From contig JAJDAP010000030.1 in assembly GCA_029261795.1 (NCBI GenBank), positions 1 to 35,739 on the forward strand: a stretch of 35,739 nucleotides of DNA. Direction: 5' to 3'. The notes beneath the pieces are model-generated. The model saw only the letters and a list, made by a program, of their open reading frames with translations, searched no databases and had not been told where the DNA came from. Numbering within the stretch: position 1 is the stretch's first letter; the number at the start of each line of letters is the position of its first letter. This DNA is from Deltaproteobacteria bacterium. Its GTDB lineage: Bacteria > Myxococcota_A > UBA9160 > UBA6930. The position numbers and the translations under genes were made by a program. Positions 1 through 7,951 of the stretch are shown one piece after another.

Positions 1-237
1 ATCACAGGCCTTCGCCCAGGAGCGTTCGAGTTCGCGTACGAGCTTCACGGTTCGAAGGGAGGGCACGCCATCGCGCACCTTCAGGGTGACGTGGCAGGGA
101 TACCGGGAAGCCAGTCCGGTTCGGCGGAGATGCGGAATGCCAGACCCCACTTGGGGCTTTCGCCCAGCTCCGGGCCGCTTCCCGCCCCACCCGGAGTGCC
201 GTAGTTCGAGCTGGATTCCGGATGCCTTACGCCGCAT
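1..237 (-). CDS. RAYT/Y1-type transposase-like protein, N-terminal part (runs off window)
   Basis: An open frame begins at an ATG (235-237, complement) and stays open for 79 codons to the window edge, so the 3' part is not visible. The product starts MRRKASGIQLEL and contains GWGGKRPGAGRK (about residues 16-27) followed by HLRRTGLASRYPCHVTLKV, the usual start of IS200-like/REP-associated tyrosine transposases that cut single-stranded DNA at palindromes. The catalytic HxH and Tyr would lie beyond the edge. The peptide differs at only 2 of 79 positions from the second copy at 10681-11183. No Shine-Dalgarno is seen; a possible promoter TTGATT-N16-TGTAAT ends 7 nt before the ATG. Whether this copy is intact cannot be judged. 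Confidence 0.72.
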   Translation of the reverse strand, partial: MRRKASGIQLELRHSGWGGKRPGAGRKPQVGSGIPHLRRTGLASRYPCHVTLKVRDGVPSLRTVKLVRELERSWAKACD

Positions 238-460
238 GGTGTGGATTACAGCGATATATGAATGTCAATCAACAACAATCGACATCACATCTCCGAAACA
301 TCGTTCGAGCGGCCCCACGCCCGCTCGCACCCTCGACCCTGACCCGAACACCTAACATATATGCGAACCACCCCCTCAAAAGCCCTCCGGGACCCAACCC
401 AGCTCGAGAGGCATCGGCGTCCCTCCTCGAGACACCGTTCGATTCGCCGCGCAGCGCCCC
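1..460 (-). repeat. Dispersed repeat, copy 1 (RAYT N-terminus plus 5' flank)
   Basis: This stretch is strongly similar, in the same orientation, to 10948-about 11410. Identity is very high over the coding part (1-237) and patchy over the flank (238-about 460), where blocks such as CTCGACCCTGACCCGAACAC and GAGCCCTCCGGGACCCAA-like sequence are shared. A short motif (CGAAACATCGTTCGAG at 294 and CGAGACACCGTTCGAT at 428) occurs twice in the flank, 134 bp apart. The right boundary is approximate. Bases 238-487 hold no convincing gene. Confidence 0.75.
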
Positions 461-487
461 CTGGGCGGTTTCGGCTAGTGTCGCGCG

Positions 488-1468
488 ATGTCACATGCCG
501 TCTTCGTTCACGAAACCGGGGGGCCGGACGTGCTCCAATGGGAGCTGCGCGAAGTTCCGGCACCCGGGCCCGGCCAGGTTCGCGTCGCTCTCGCTGCGGC
601 GGGTCTCAACTTCATCGACACCTACTTCCGGACCGGGCTGTATCCGCGGCCGCTGCCCTTCGTTTCGGGTCTCGAAGGCTCCGGCACCGTTGAGGCTGTC
701 GCCGATGATGTCGAGCGGTTCGCTCCCGGCGACCGCGTCGCCTGGTCGTCCGTGCCCGGGTCCTATGCAGAGCATGTGGTGGGCGCGGCTGCGCAAATGG
801 TCGCGGTCCCCGACGCCGTAGAACTCGATATCGCCGCCGCGGCCATGCTGCAGGGGATGACCGCGCACTACCTCGTGAAAGGGGTGCGCACGACGTCGCC
901 CGGCGACGTCGCCCTGGTCCATGCCGGTGCCGGCGGTGTGGGTTTGATCCTGACCCAGCTGCTGAAGCAGGCCGGCGCCGTGGTGATCAGCACCTGCTCC
1001 ACGGCCGAGAAACAGGTGCTCAGTGAAGCCGCCGGAGCCGACCACGTGATCCGCTACACCGAGCAGGATTTCGCCGAAGCGGTCCGCGAGTTCACGGGCG
1101 GTCTCGGCTGCCACGTGGTCTACGACGCGGTGGGCATCACGACCTTCGAGGGAAGTCTCGCCTCCTTGCGCCCGCGGGGTCTGATGGCGTTGTATGGCCA
1201 ATCGAGCGGCCCGCCGCCGGCCTTCGATCTTCAGCGTCTCAACAACCAGGGCTCGTTGTTCGTGACGCGACCCTCCCTCGCGCACTACACGGCGACCCGA
1301 GAGGAGCTCGAAATGCGAGCCGGTGAGGTGCTCGGCGCCGTCGCGGCCGGCCGGCTCGAGATTCGCATCGGTGCGCGCTTCGGGCTCGACGCCGCCGCCG
1401 ATGCCCATCGGGCACTGGAGGGCAGGGCGACCACGGGCAAGGTCTTGCTGGTTCCGCCCCCGCGCTGA
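488..1468 (+). CDS. NADPH:quinone oxidoreductase family protein (zinc-independent MDR)
   Basis: The 326-residue product is a medium-chain dehydrogenase/reductase of the quinone oxidoreductase (Qor) family, cytosolic, expected to reduce quinones or related enones with NAD(P)H. Seen: an N-terminal GroES-like half with AGLNFIDTYFRTGLY (38-52) and GLEGSGTVEAV, then the Rossmann half with the nucleotide loop AGAGGVG (146-152), and the C-terminal ATTGKVLL typical of the family. The zinc ligands of true alcohol dehydrogenases are absent, and the length is normal for Qor. The ATG at 488 gives a full GroES domain, though no clear ribosome site precedes it. The next gene starts 23 bp downstream, so the two may be cotranscribed. 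Substrate unknown. Confidence 0.88.
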   Translation: MSHAVFVHETGGPDVLQWELREVPAPGPGQVRVALAAAGLNFIDTYFRTGLYPRPLPFVSGLEGSGTVEAVADDVERFAPGDRVAWSSVPGSYAEHVVGAAAQMVAVPDAVELDIAAAAMLQGMTAHYLVKGVRTTSPGDVALVHAGAGGVGLILTQLLKQAGAVVISTCSTAEKQVLSEAAGADHVIRYTEQDFAEAVREFTGGLGCHVVYDAVGITTFEGSLASLRPRGLMALYGQSSGPPPAFDLQRLNNQGSLFVTRPSLAHYTATREELEMRAGEVLGAVAAGRLEIRIGARFGLDAAADAHRALEGRATTGKVLLVPPPR

Positions 1469-1491
1469 TTCGAGGTCGCTAGCCTGAGGCC

Positions 1492-2235
1492 ATGCGCATC
1501 CCGCGTCCGCCGCTTCGCCTCGTCGCAGCCGTACTCGGCGGATTGTTCCTGATCGAGTTCGTCGCGCTCGCGATCGATCCGGTGGATCGCGGGGCGTGGT
1601 TGCTCGAGAACGTACTGGTGATCCTGTCGGTGGGTGTCCTGGTCGCGACGGGCCGTCGCTTCCCGTTGTCGCGCCTCTCCTATACGCTGATCTTCCTCTT
1701 CTTGTGCTTTCACGAGATCGGCTCGCACTACACCTACTCGTTGGTTCCCTACGACGCCTGGAGTCGTTCGCTGTTGGGTTTCTCGATCGACGAGAGTCTA
1801 GGATTCGAGCGCAACCACTTCGACCGATCGTTGCACTTCGCGTACGGCCTGCTCCTGGCCTATCCGGTTCGCGAGTTCTATGTCCGCGTGGTCGACGCCC
1901 GGGGTGCCTGGGGTTATGTGCTCCCACTCGGCTTCGTGATGTCCACCTCGATGATCTACGAGCTGATCGAGTGGTGGGCCGCCGTCATCTTCGGTGGAGA
2001 GTTGGGAGCCGCTTACCTGGGTACCCAGGGCGATATCTGGGACGCCCACTGGGACATGTCGTTGGCGTCGCTTGGCGCGATCATGGCGATGGCGACGACG
2101 CTGGCGATCAACGCCTCGCTGCGTCGCGATTTTGCTCGCGAATGGCATGAGAGCCTGTCCGTGAAGAGCGACAAGCCCCTCGGCGAAGAGGCATTGGCGG
2201 AGCTGCTGGAGCCCGATCCGCCGCCAGGCCAATAG
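1492..2235 (+). CDS. DUF2238 (YjdF-like) integral membrane protein
   Basis: The 247-residue product has about six hydrophobic segments and the conserved DUF2238 signature: HEIGSHYTYSLVPY, FERNHFDRSLHFAYGLLLAYPVREF, YELIEWW and GTQGDIWDAHWDM. These His/Glu/Asp residues near membrane boundaries suggest metal or proton chemistry in the inner membrane, but the molecular role of the family is not established. TGAGG just upstream of the ATG at 1492 can act as the ribosome site. The C-terminal 45 residues are hydrophilic and charged. It follows the quinone oxidoreductase by 23 bp in the same direction. Confidence 0.85.
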   Translation: MRIPRPPLRLVAAVLGGLFLIEFVALAIDPVDRGAWLLENVLVILSVGVLVATGRRFPLSRLSYTLIFLFLCFHEIGSHYTYSLVPYDAWSRSLLGFSIDESLGFERNHFDRSLHFAYGLLLAYPVREFYVRVVDARGAWGYVLPLGFVMSTSMIYELIEWWAAVIFGGELGAAYLGTQGDIWDAHWDMSLASLGAIMAMATTLAINASLRRDFAREWHESLSVKSDKPLGEEALAELLEPDPPPGQ

Positions 2236-2311
2236 GCCTTCGGGCAGAAGAATCTCGGAGCCCCGCATTTCCCTGTAAGAACCTGTCTCGCCACTCGTAG
2301 TACTCTCTGAG

Positions 2312-2983
2312 ATGCAGGGAAGATGGACGACGCTTTGGGCCACCGGTCCTGGGACCGGGGCCCTGCCCAGCGGCTGGGCGCAGACCCTCGGAGAAGCTTT
2401 GAACGGCGAGCGGGATTCGGGAAGCGGAGAATCGCTCGACGCGATCCTCGACCGGGCGTCGCTGGGTGATCGCGGTGCATTCGCCGAGCTCTACGCCAAG
2501 CACTCGGCGGACGTGACCCGGCTCTGCCGACGCATGCTGGACTCTGCCGAAGACGCCGAGGAGGCTCGGAACGAGGTCTTCCTACGCGCACAACAATCGT
2601 TCTCGTCGTACCAGCGCGGCCGGTCGTTCCGGTCCTGGCTGCTCGCGGTGGCAGCCCATCATTGCGTCGATCGGTTGCGCCGGCGCCACTCGGAGCGTCG
2701 CCTTTTCGAACCCTCGGAGTTCGAGGAAGAGGGGCTGCCCGCGCGGGGCCCGAGCCCGCTCGGCGCGGTGCTGGCCCGGGAGCAGACGGAACTCCTGACC
2801 ACGGCGCTCGACGCCATGCCCGCACGCTTTCGCGCGGTCCTGGCCATGAGATATTTCGCCGAGCTGTCCTACGCCGAAATTGCCGACGCCGCAGAGATTC
2901 GCGTCGAGCACGTGGGCGTCTTGTTGTTCCGGGGCAAAGCGCGTCTGCGCGAAGCCCTGGCCGGAAAGGGAGAGCGCCGATGA
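2312..2983 (+). CDS. ECF-family RNA polymerase sigma factor (first pair)
   Basis: The 223-residue product is a sigma-70 family ECF factor that would direct RNA polymerase to a small stress- or envelope-related regulon. Seen: region 2 (DRGAFAELYAKHSADVTRLCRRML ... EVFLRAQQSFSSYQRGRSFRSWLLAVAAHHCVDRLRRR, split here by a gap) and region 4 (LDAMPARFRAVLAMRYFAELSYAEIADAAEI with the HTH). The first ~30 residues do not belong to the domain; a TTG at 2399 in frame, preceded by GGAGAA, is an alternative start giving a more typical ECF length. The stop codon overlaps the ATG of the next gene by 4 bp (ATGA), the usual arrangement of a sigma factor with its anti-sigma partner. Confidence 0.9.
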   Translation: MQGRWTTLWATGPGTGALPSGWAQTLGEALNGERDSGSGESLDAILDRASLGDRGAFAELYAKHSADVTRLCRRMLDSAEDAEEARNEVFLRAQQSFSSYQRGRSFRSWLLAVAAHHCVDRLRRRHSERRLFEPSEFEEEGLPARGPSPLGAVLAREQTELLTTALDAMPARFRAVLAMRYFAELSYAEIADAAEIRVEHVGVLLFRGKARLREALAGKGERR

Positions 2984-4626
2984 GCAGCTTTACACCCGAG
3001 TGCGTGCCCGAGTGGCAGCTCGGCGCCTACGTCGATGAGGGCCTCGAGCCCGCGCGGGTGCGCGGCATCGAAACACATCTGGTGGGTTGTGAGGATTGCC
3101 GTCGCGTGGTGGTGGCACTGCGCGAGGAAGCCGGTGTGCTGGCGAAGGCGCTTCACGGAGACGCGCGCCCCCGTAGCGACGCCATCGCCCTCGAAGCCCC
3201 TGCGCGCGGCGTCATGACCGGGCTTCCGCTCGGCATCGCCGCGGCGGTTGCCGTTGCTACCGCGATCTCACTGATATTCGAAGCCCGGATGTCGGCAGAT
3301 TTTGATTGGCTCCGCCCCGCCCGACTCCTGGGAGTAAGTGACATGGCCTGGAATCTTGTTTTCATGCTGAGGGACGACGCCCCGGGCTTCGTCGAGTTCG
3401 CCGTCGGCGTCGGGGCACTCGCGAGTGTGGCGACCCTGGGCGCATTCGTGGCGGGCGCCCTGTCGAAGCGTCTCACCGGGACCGCTGCCGGGTTCCTGCT
3501 GCTCGGCATCGGTCTGTCCGCGGGAATCGCCGTGCCCTCTGAAGCCGCGTTGGACTTTCGGAACCACGAAGAGCTGATCCACATTCGGCCCGGCGAAACC
3601 GTTGATGGCGTTCTGTTCGCGAGCGGGCGCACCGTCATCATCGAAGGCACGATCGACGGTGATGCCGTGGTCTGGGCGGAACGGGTCCAGGTCAGCGGCG
3701 TCGTGCTCGGGAACCTCGTCACGGGCGGCGAAGAGGTGGAGATCACGGGCACGGTCAAGGGGAGCCTCATTGGCGGGGGTGATGCACTTCGTCTCGATGG
3801 CATCATCGAGGGAAGCGCCTCGGTCGGAACCGGCAGTTTCACGATGGGATCGGACGCGAAGATCGCCCGGGATCTCTCGGTAGGTGCCGGCCGAGTCACT
3901 CTCGGCGGGCACGTCGCACGGGACGCCAACGTTGGAGCGCCAGATCTCCAGGTCACCGGCACGATCGGGCGAGATCTGCTGTTCGGCGGCGAGTCCATCG
4001 TCGTGACTGGCAGCGTCGGCGGGAATATCGCCGCCCACGTGCTCGACGAAGACAACGTTCGCATCGACGGGGCGGATCTGGGTGGCGAACTAACCGTGTT
4101 CTCGGACCCGCCCGAGATGCGTTCTCGTTGGGCGCGCTACAGCGAGGGTCCCTTCTGGTTCTGGCGCGTCGTGATGTTGGCGGGTGCCTTCGCGGTGGGA
4201 ATGCTGCTCTACTGGACCGTTCCGGCGGTGTTCCGGATCGGGGTCCGGACCGGAGGCGAGTTCGGGCTCGCACTCGGGATCGGCGTCGTCTCGGCACCCG
4301 TCGTCGCGATCACGGTGATGCTGCTCGGCATCTCGATCGTGGGTCTACCCCTCGCCGTGATCCTTGCCGTGCTCTACGGCACCGCCACCTATCTGGCGTT
4401 CATCGTGATGTCGGTGTTGATCGGTCGGCATCTGACCCGGCCGGACGACGAGGGACTGCGTGAGTTCGGGCTCTCGCTGCTGGTTGGCCTCGGGCTCGTG
4501 ATGGTGATCGTCCACCTGCCCTTCGTGGGGATGGCGGCGCGCTGGGTGCTGCTGTTCTCGGGCATCGGGCTGTTGCTGATGCGAGCCCGGGAGGCTTGGC
4601 TCCTCCGCGAGGCGCCGCGCGCCTAA
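2980..4626 (+). CDS. Zinc-finger anti-sigma factor fused to bactofilin-like beta-helix and membrane segments
   Basis: The 548-residue product combines parts usually encoded apart. Residues 1-60 form an anti-sigma zinc-binding domain with H33-x3-C37-x2-C40. Three transmembrane segments follow (about 79-100, 137-161, 168-190). Residues about 200-375 are glycine/valine-rich repeats (IEGTIDGDAVVW, VSGVVLGNLVTGG, ITGTVKGSLIGGG, LDGIIEGSASVG) like the right-handed beta-helix of bactofilins (polymer-forming cytoskeletal proteins). About four further membrane segments close the protein (394-535). The ATG at 2980 overlaps the sigma stop, so translation is coupled. Inference: it holds the upstream ECF sigma inactive and links it to a polymer or envelope state. 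The side of the membrane on which the beta-helix lies is not certain. Confidence 0.82.
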   Translation: MSSFTPECVPEWQLGAYVDEGLEPARVRGIETHLVGCEDCRRVVVALREEAGVLAKALHGDARPRSDAIALEAPARGVMTGLPLGIAAAVAVATAISLIFEARMSADFDWLRPARLLGVSDMAWNLVFMLRDDAPGFVEFAVGVGALASVATLGAFVAGALSKRLTGTAAGFLLLGIGLSAGIAVPSEAALDFRNHEELIHIRPGETVDGVLFASGRTVIIEGTIDGDAVVWAERVQVSGVVLGNLVTGGEEVEITGTVKGSLIGGGDALRLDGIIEGSASVGTGSFTMGSDAKIARDLSVGAGRVTLGGHVARDANVGAPDLQVTGTIGRDLLFGGESIVVTGSVGGNIAAHVLDEDNVRIDGADLGGELTVFSDPPEMRSRWARYSEGPFWFWRVVMLAGAFAVGMLLYWTVPAVFRIGVRTGGEFGLALGIGVVSAPVVAITVMLLGISIVGLPLAVILAVLYGTATYLAFIVMSVLIGRHLTRPDDEGLREFGLSLLVGLGLVMVIVHLPFVGMAARWVLLFSGIGLLLMRAREAWLLREAPRA

Positions 4627-6314
4627 CGATCGTTCTCCGTACCTTCGAGCACGGCTCGTCGCGACGCTGTGTACGCCGCCATGATCTCGTCGTCCGCCCG
4701 GGTGGTGCTGACGACGGGGCGCAGGCGACGGACCGCCTCTTCGTGCATGCCCGCGCGATGGGCGGCGAGTCCGGCACCCTGGATCGCCGTGAGCCAACGC
4801 GGGTGGAGCGCGAGGGCACTGTCATAAGCGACCAGCGCCTCCTGTACGCGACCCTGGCGTGCGCGTAGCTCCGCCAACTGCAGCCAGGCCTGGGGATGCG
4901 GGCGAAGGGCAAGGCTTCGTTCGAGCTGCGGGCCCGCCGCGTCATCGCGCCCCTGTTCGGCGTAGGCCGTCGCGAGTGCCAGACGGTCGCCCCCGGAATC
5001 CCGTCCGACCCAGTTCATCAGGTCGAGGGCCCGAGCAGCGGTGTCGGTACGGCCGGCACGAATGTTCAGGTCGACGCCATTCACACCGACGACCACGGTC
5101 GAAACGGCACTCACCACCAATGCAGCGGCAACCACGACGAGCAGCGGCTTCCGCCATGCTGGGGGCGTCCGAGTGGGTATCGGAGCTTCACCCGTTTTCC
5201 CGCGCAGCAGGATGTCGGCGATCCTTCCGGTTCGAAGCTTCCAGATCGCGCCGTCCAGGATGAAGTGGTGCAGGTTGAGCGCAGAGATGACGAGGGCCGC
5301 GGTTCCCGCATCGAAGGAAACGCCTGCCAGCGGTGTCTTCACCGCCAGCAGGGTCGGGATCAGGACCGCGGCATGTCCGAAGGCCAGTGCTTTCAACCAG
5401 TAGCGGCCGTAGCCCTGCCAGCCACTCGACTTCCGCGCGAAGTAGCTCGTGATCCACAGGTATTGGGCAGCATGGGTAATCGCGATGAAGGTGAACTGGA
5501 CGTCCCGCGCGCCCAGATCGATGAATCGGGTGCCAGTCGTTAGTCGGAAGTGGTTGACGGCGAGCGGCAAGGTGAACCAGATCGTCTGAAGCGAGATCAG
5601 CAGGACGGGCGCGACCCATTGCCGCAACGAGATCTGCCGACGCATCAACCAGACGGAGCCGGCGATGCATGCGATGACGCCGGCCAGACAGATCGGCACA
5701 CCAATGGTGGTGAGTAGCTCGGGAAGTCCGGCGGATTGGAACTGGAACCCGCCGAAGTAGCGGGCCTCGGTCGGGTAGTCGATCTGGCGCCCATAGGCGC
5801 CATGGAGCGACAGCGCCACGATTCCATAGGACAGCCAGAAGCTCGCCTGAAGCATCGTTCGCGCCATCGGATGGATTTCTGCGCCGCTTCGCCGCAAGAA
5901 CGTCATCGTCACGCCGAAATTCTGTCCCGCGAAATGCCAGGGGGCCCAGGTCAGGTAGACCGTGAACATGGCCGCGCCGAACCAGGGCAGATTCAAGCCG
6001 AGGAAGAGACCGCCGTAGATCAGCAGTGCCGCCCAGACCGCGAACAAGCGGTAGCGCGCGCGGTCCTCGCGGTGCTCGTAGACTCGGAGCAGCGTGGCGC
6101 CATAGTGGGGCACGCTGAAGACGAGCACGAGGTAGGGACCCACGACCAGGTCGATGTTCTCGCCAAGAGAAACGGTGCCAGACCAGGTCAACGCGAACAG
6201 GATCAGATAAGCGCCACCGCAGCCGAACAACAGATCCCGCATCGGACCGAAAAGCCAACCGGGTTGATCGGATGGGGCGCTAGCGGGGCCTTGGCCCGCT
6301 GTGGCACTCGACAT
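4623..6314 (-). CDS. Polytopic membrane protein with C-terminal TPR repeats
   Basis: The 563-residue product has roughly 10 hydrophobic segments over residues 25-420, then a soluble tail of TPR-like helical pairs (about 440-555: GDRLALATAYAEQGRDDAAG, PQAWLQLAELRARQGRVQEA, PRWLTAIQGAGLAAHRAG). Conserved-looking charged and His motifs sit in the membrane part: PHYGATLLRVYEHRED, WAPWHFAGQNFGVTMTF, AITHAAQYLW and LNLHHFILDGAIWKLR. The spacing of WHFxxxN and HHFxxDxxxW hints at metal binding, as in membrane di-iron or carotenoid-cleaving enzymes, but I do not recognise the family and assign no reaction. It converges with the bactofilin-like gene, overlapping its end by 4 bp. The start lies only 6 nt after a TAGAAT box, so the mRNA may be leaderless. 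Confidence 0.8.
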   Translation of the reverse strand: MSSATAGQGPASAPSDQPGWLFGPMRDLLFGCGGAYLILFALTWSGTVSLGENIDLVVGPYLVLVFSVPHYGATLLRVYEHREDRARYRLFAVWAALLIYGGLFLGLNLPWFGAAMFTVYLTWAPWHFAGQNFGVTMTFLRRSGAEIHPMARTMLQASFWLSYGIVALSLHGAYGRQIDYPTEARYFGGFQFQSAGLPELLTTIGVPICLAGVIACIAGSVWLMRRQISLRQWVAPVLLISLQTIWFTLPLAVNHFRLTTGTRFIDLGARDVQFTFIAITHAAQYLWITSYFARKSSGWQGYGRYWLKALAFGHAAVLIPTLLAVKTPLAGVSFDAGTAALVISALNLHHFILDGAIWKLRTGRIADILLRGKTGEAPIPTRTPPAWRKPLLVVVAAALVVSAVSTVVVGVNGVDLNIRAGRTDTAARALDLMNWVGRDSGGDRLALATAYAEQGRDDAAGPQLERSLALRPHPQAWLQLAELRARQGRVQEALVAYDSALALHPRWLTAIQGAGLAAHRAGMHEEAVRRLRPVVSTTRADDEIMAAYTASRRAVLEGTENDR

Positions 6315-6692
6315 CGCTGGATTCTATCAAACGGTCCCCAAGGGTCCGTTGCGCTGCCGCCGTCGAGGCACGTAACCGTGTGACGAGGTCCCGCGTATTC
6401 CGTACGGCACGAGGCGGCACTCAGGGTGGGTGCTCCGATCGCTGGACCGCGTGTATTCGGACGATTCCCGGTCTGTTGCCGGCTGCGCGGATGAGAATGG
6501 ATCGCTCCAGGCGATGCTTGACGGGGCTACCCAATATGGATCTCAGCTCGCAGGGCGCGAATTCCAAGTACCTCGAGTCTGTAGGGCTGGCGAGGACTGC
6601 GGCTGGGGCCCATGATTCCGAGCCTGCTCTTCGGGCTGCCGATGCATGCTTCGCGCGCATCGGCGATCCGCTGGTTTCGCCTTCGGAGTGTG
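6315..6692. other. Divergent intergenic region (378 bp), no gene seen
   Basis: The region separates the membrane-TPR gene (-) from the second ECF sigma gene (+). Apart from the promoter/palindrome at 6321-6350 I see no open frame with coding character. An upstream in-frame ATG at 6612 would extend the sigma factor by 27 residues that do not belong to the domain. Confidence 0.6.
6321..6350 (-). promoter_or_regulatory. Extended -10 promoter with adjoining 21-bp near-palindrome
   Basis: On the minus strand TGATAGAAT (TAGAAT at 6321-6326) forms an extended -10 box 6 nt before the ATG of the TPR membrane protein. Directly upstream, 6330-6350 is an imperfect palindrome: outer arms AACGG/CCGTT and inner arms CCC/GGG separated by a mismatched T on each side. 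It occupies the place of the -35 region and may be an operator. Confidence 0.45.
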
Positions 6693-7259
6693 ATGAACGC
6701 GGCAGAGAGTCAAGACGAACGAGCCGAGCGTTGGCGCGGCTGGATGGCCGCGGCGCAATCAGGCGATGGCGAAACCTACGCACGATTGCTGACAGAGCTA
6801 TTCCCGTTCGTGCGTGGTCTGGTTCGCGCACGCCTGGGCGATGACGCGGCGCTGGACGATGTGGCCCAGGAGGTGCTGATGCGAATTCACACGGCTCGAC
6901 ATACCTACCGTTCCGAGCGGCCGCTGCTCCCGTGGGTGCGTACCATTACGCGCAACGCCGTGATCGATCAGGCTCGAAGGCGCACGCGCGCGTTGAGCCG
7001 CAGCTCCAGCATCGAACCGGAATCGATCGCGGTGGATCCGCCGGAGCCGCCGGGCTCCGACCGTCTATCGCCGACCCTCGAGCGGGCACTCGAATCACTT
7101 CCGAACAATCAACGCGAGGCGGTCTGGCTCCTCAAGGTCGAGGGCTTGAGTGTGGCAGAGGCGGCCGAGCGGATCGGTGTGAGCGTCGGCGCTTTGAAGC
7201 TGCGAGCCCATCGCGGCTACCGTGGGCTGCGAGATCTGCTCGGGAGGGAACTCCTGTGA
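6693..7259 (+). CDS. ECF-family RNA polymerase sigma factor (second pair)
   Basis: From the ATG at 6693, preceded by CGGAG, the product is 188 residues, a normal ECF length. Region 2 is seen as YARLLTELFPFVRGLVRAR with DDVAQEVLMRIHTARHTY and the WVRTITRNAVIDQARRR core-binding/-10 segment. Region 4 is LESLPNNQREAVWLLKVEGL followed by SVAEAAERIGVSVGALKLRA. An in-frame ATG at 6612 exists but adds residues outside the fold. The stop overlaps the GTG of the NrsF-like gene by 4 bp (GTGA), so this is a sigma/anti-sigma operon, and sequence type fits NrsF-controlled (SigF-like) ECF factors of proteobacteria. Confidence 0.93.
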   Translation: MNAAESQDERAERWRGWMAAAQSGDGETYARLLTELFPFVRGLVRARLGDDAALDDVAQEVLMRIHTARHTYRSERPLLPWVRTITRNAVIDQARRRTRALSRSSSIEPESIAVDPPEPPGSDRLSPTLERALESLPNNQREAVWLLKVEGLSVAEAAERIGVSVGALKLRAHRGYRGLRDLLGRELL

Positions 7260-7951
7260 CCGAAGGACCCACGGACGTGCAGCCCGACGAGGCACGTTCG
7301 AACCTGCTCATCGCCGAACTGGTGGCGGATCTCCGACCGGTGCGTCCGATTCCGTCGTTGCGAACCGCCGTGGGCGGGATCCTGGGGGTCTGGCTTGCAG
7401 CGGCCGCCGTCAGTCTCTTCTTGAACGACTTCAGCCCGGAGCGTATCGGCGGGTTCGCCGGCTGGATCGGCCCCGGCGGGGTCTTCACGGGGCTCGGAAT
7501 GATGGGCCTCGGTGGCGTGGTGGCCGCGCTCGCGCTCGCGGCACCGGGCCGTGAGCGGGCGGCCCGCGGGGGTGCCCTGTTCGCGATGCTAGGCCTGGGG
7601 CTCTCCGCTGGAATCGGGACCTATCTGGTCATCAACGGTCAGAACGGCGTCCTGCAGAATGGCAGTGGCATTGCGGACCTGACGTGTCTACTGATCGCTT
7701 GTGCCGTGGCGGCCGTCCCGGCGGTGGGCGTTACGATGCTGGCAGGTCGAGCCGCGCCTTTCCGTCCCCTGGTCCTGGTGATCGCGGCCGCCGCCGGAAC
7801 CGCGGCATGGGGTGCTGTCACGGCGCAGGCCACCTGCCCGTATGGAGGGTTGCGTCACCTGATGGTCGGCCACCTGATGGCCCCGGCGATCGGGGCGCTC
7901 CTGCTCTCGCTACCGCTCCTCTTCGTGCTCCGCCGAAGCGACAGGGCCTGA
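7256..7951 (+). CDS. NrsF-like (DUF1109) membrane anti-sigma factor
   Basis: The 231-residue product starts at GTG 7256 with GGGAGG about 9 nt upstream. Its N-terminal LIAELVADLRPVRPIPSLR is the typical DUF1109/NrsF opening; six hydrophobic segments follow, ending in CPYGGLRHLMVGHLMAPAIGALL. NrsF proteins sit in the inner membrane and hold the cognate ECF sigma inactive until a redox or metal signal, with conserved cysteines involved in known members; here Cys appear in DLTCLLIAC and TCPYG. It is coupled to the sigma gene by GTGA overlap. Its last 42 bp overlap the convergent GH84 gene. Confidence 0.85.
   Translation: MTEGPTDVQPDEARSNLLIAELVADLRPVRPIPSLRTAVGGILGVWLAAAAVSLFLNDFSPERIGGFAGWIGPGGVFTGLGMMGLGGVVAALALAAPGRERAARGGALFAMLGLGLSAGIGTYLVINGQNGVLQNGSGIADLTCLLIACAVAAVPAVGVTMLAGRAAPFRPLVLVIAAAAGTAAWGAVTAQATCPYGGLRHLMVGHLMAPAIGALLLSLPLLFVLRRSDRA

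Noticed and set aside
491..1927. 478-codon open frame antisense to the quinone oxidoreductase and DUF2238 genes
   Set aside because: Low-complexity Arg/Gly/Asp composition typical of an antisense shadow in GC-rich DNA; both plus-strand genes have clear families.
2230..2290. GGCC-AATA-GGCC hairpin at the DUF2238 stop as a terminator
   Set aside because: Only 4-bp arms, overlaps the stop codon and lacks a T-run.
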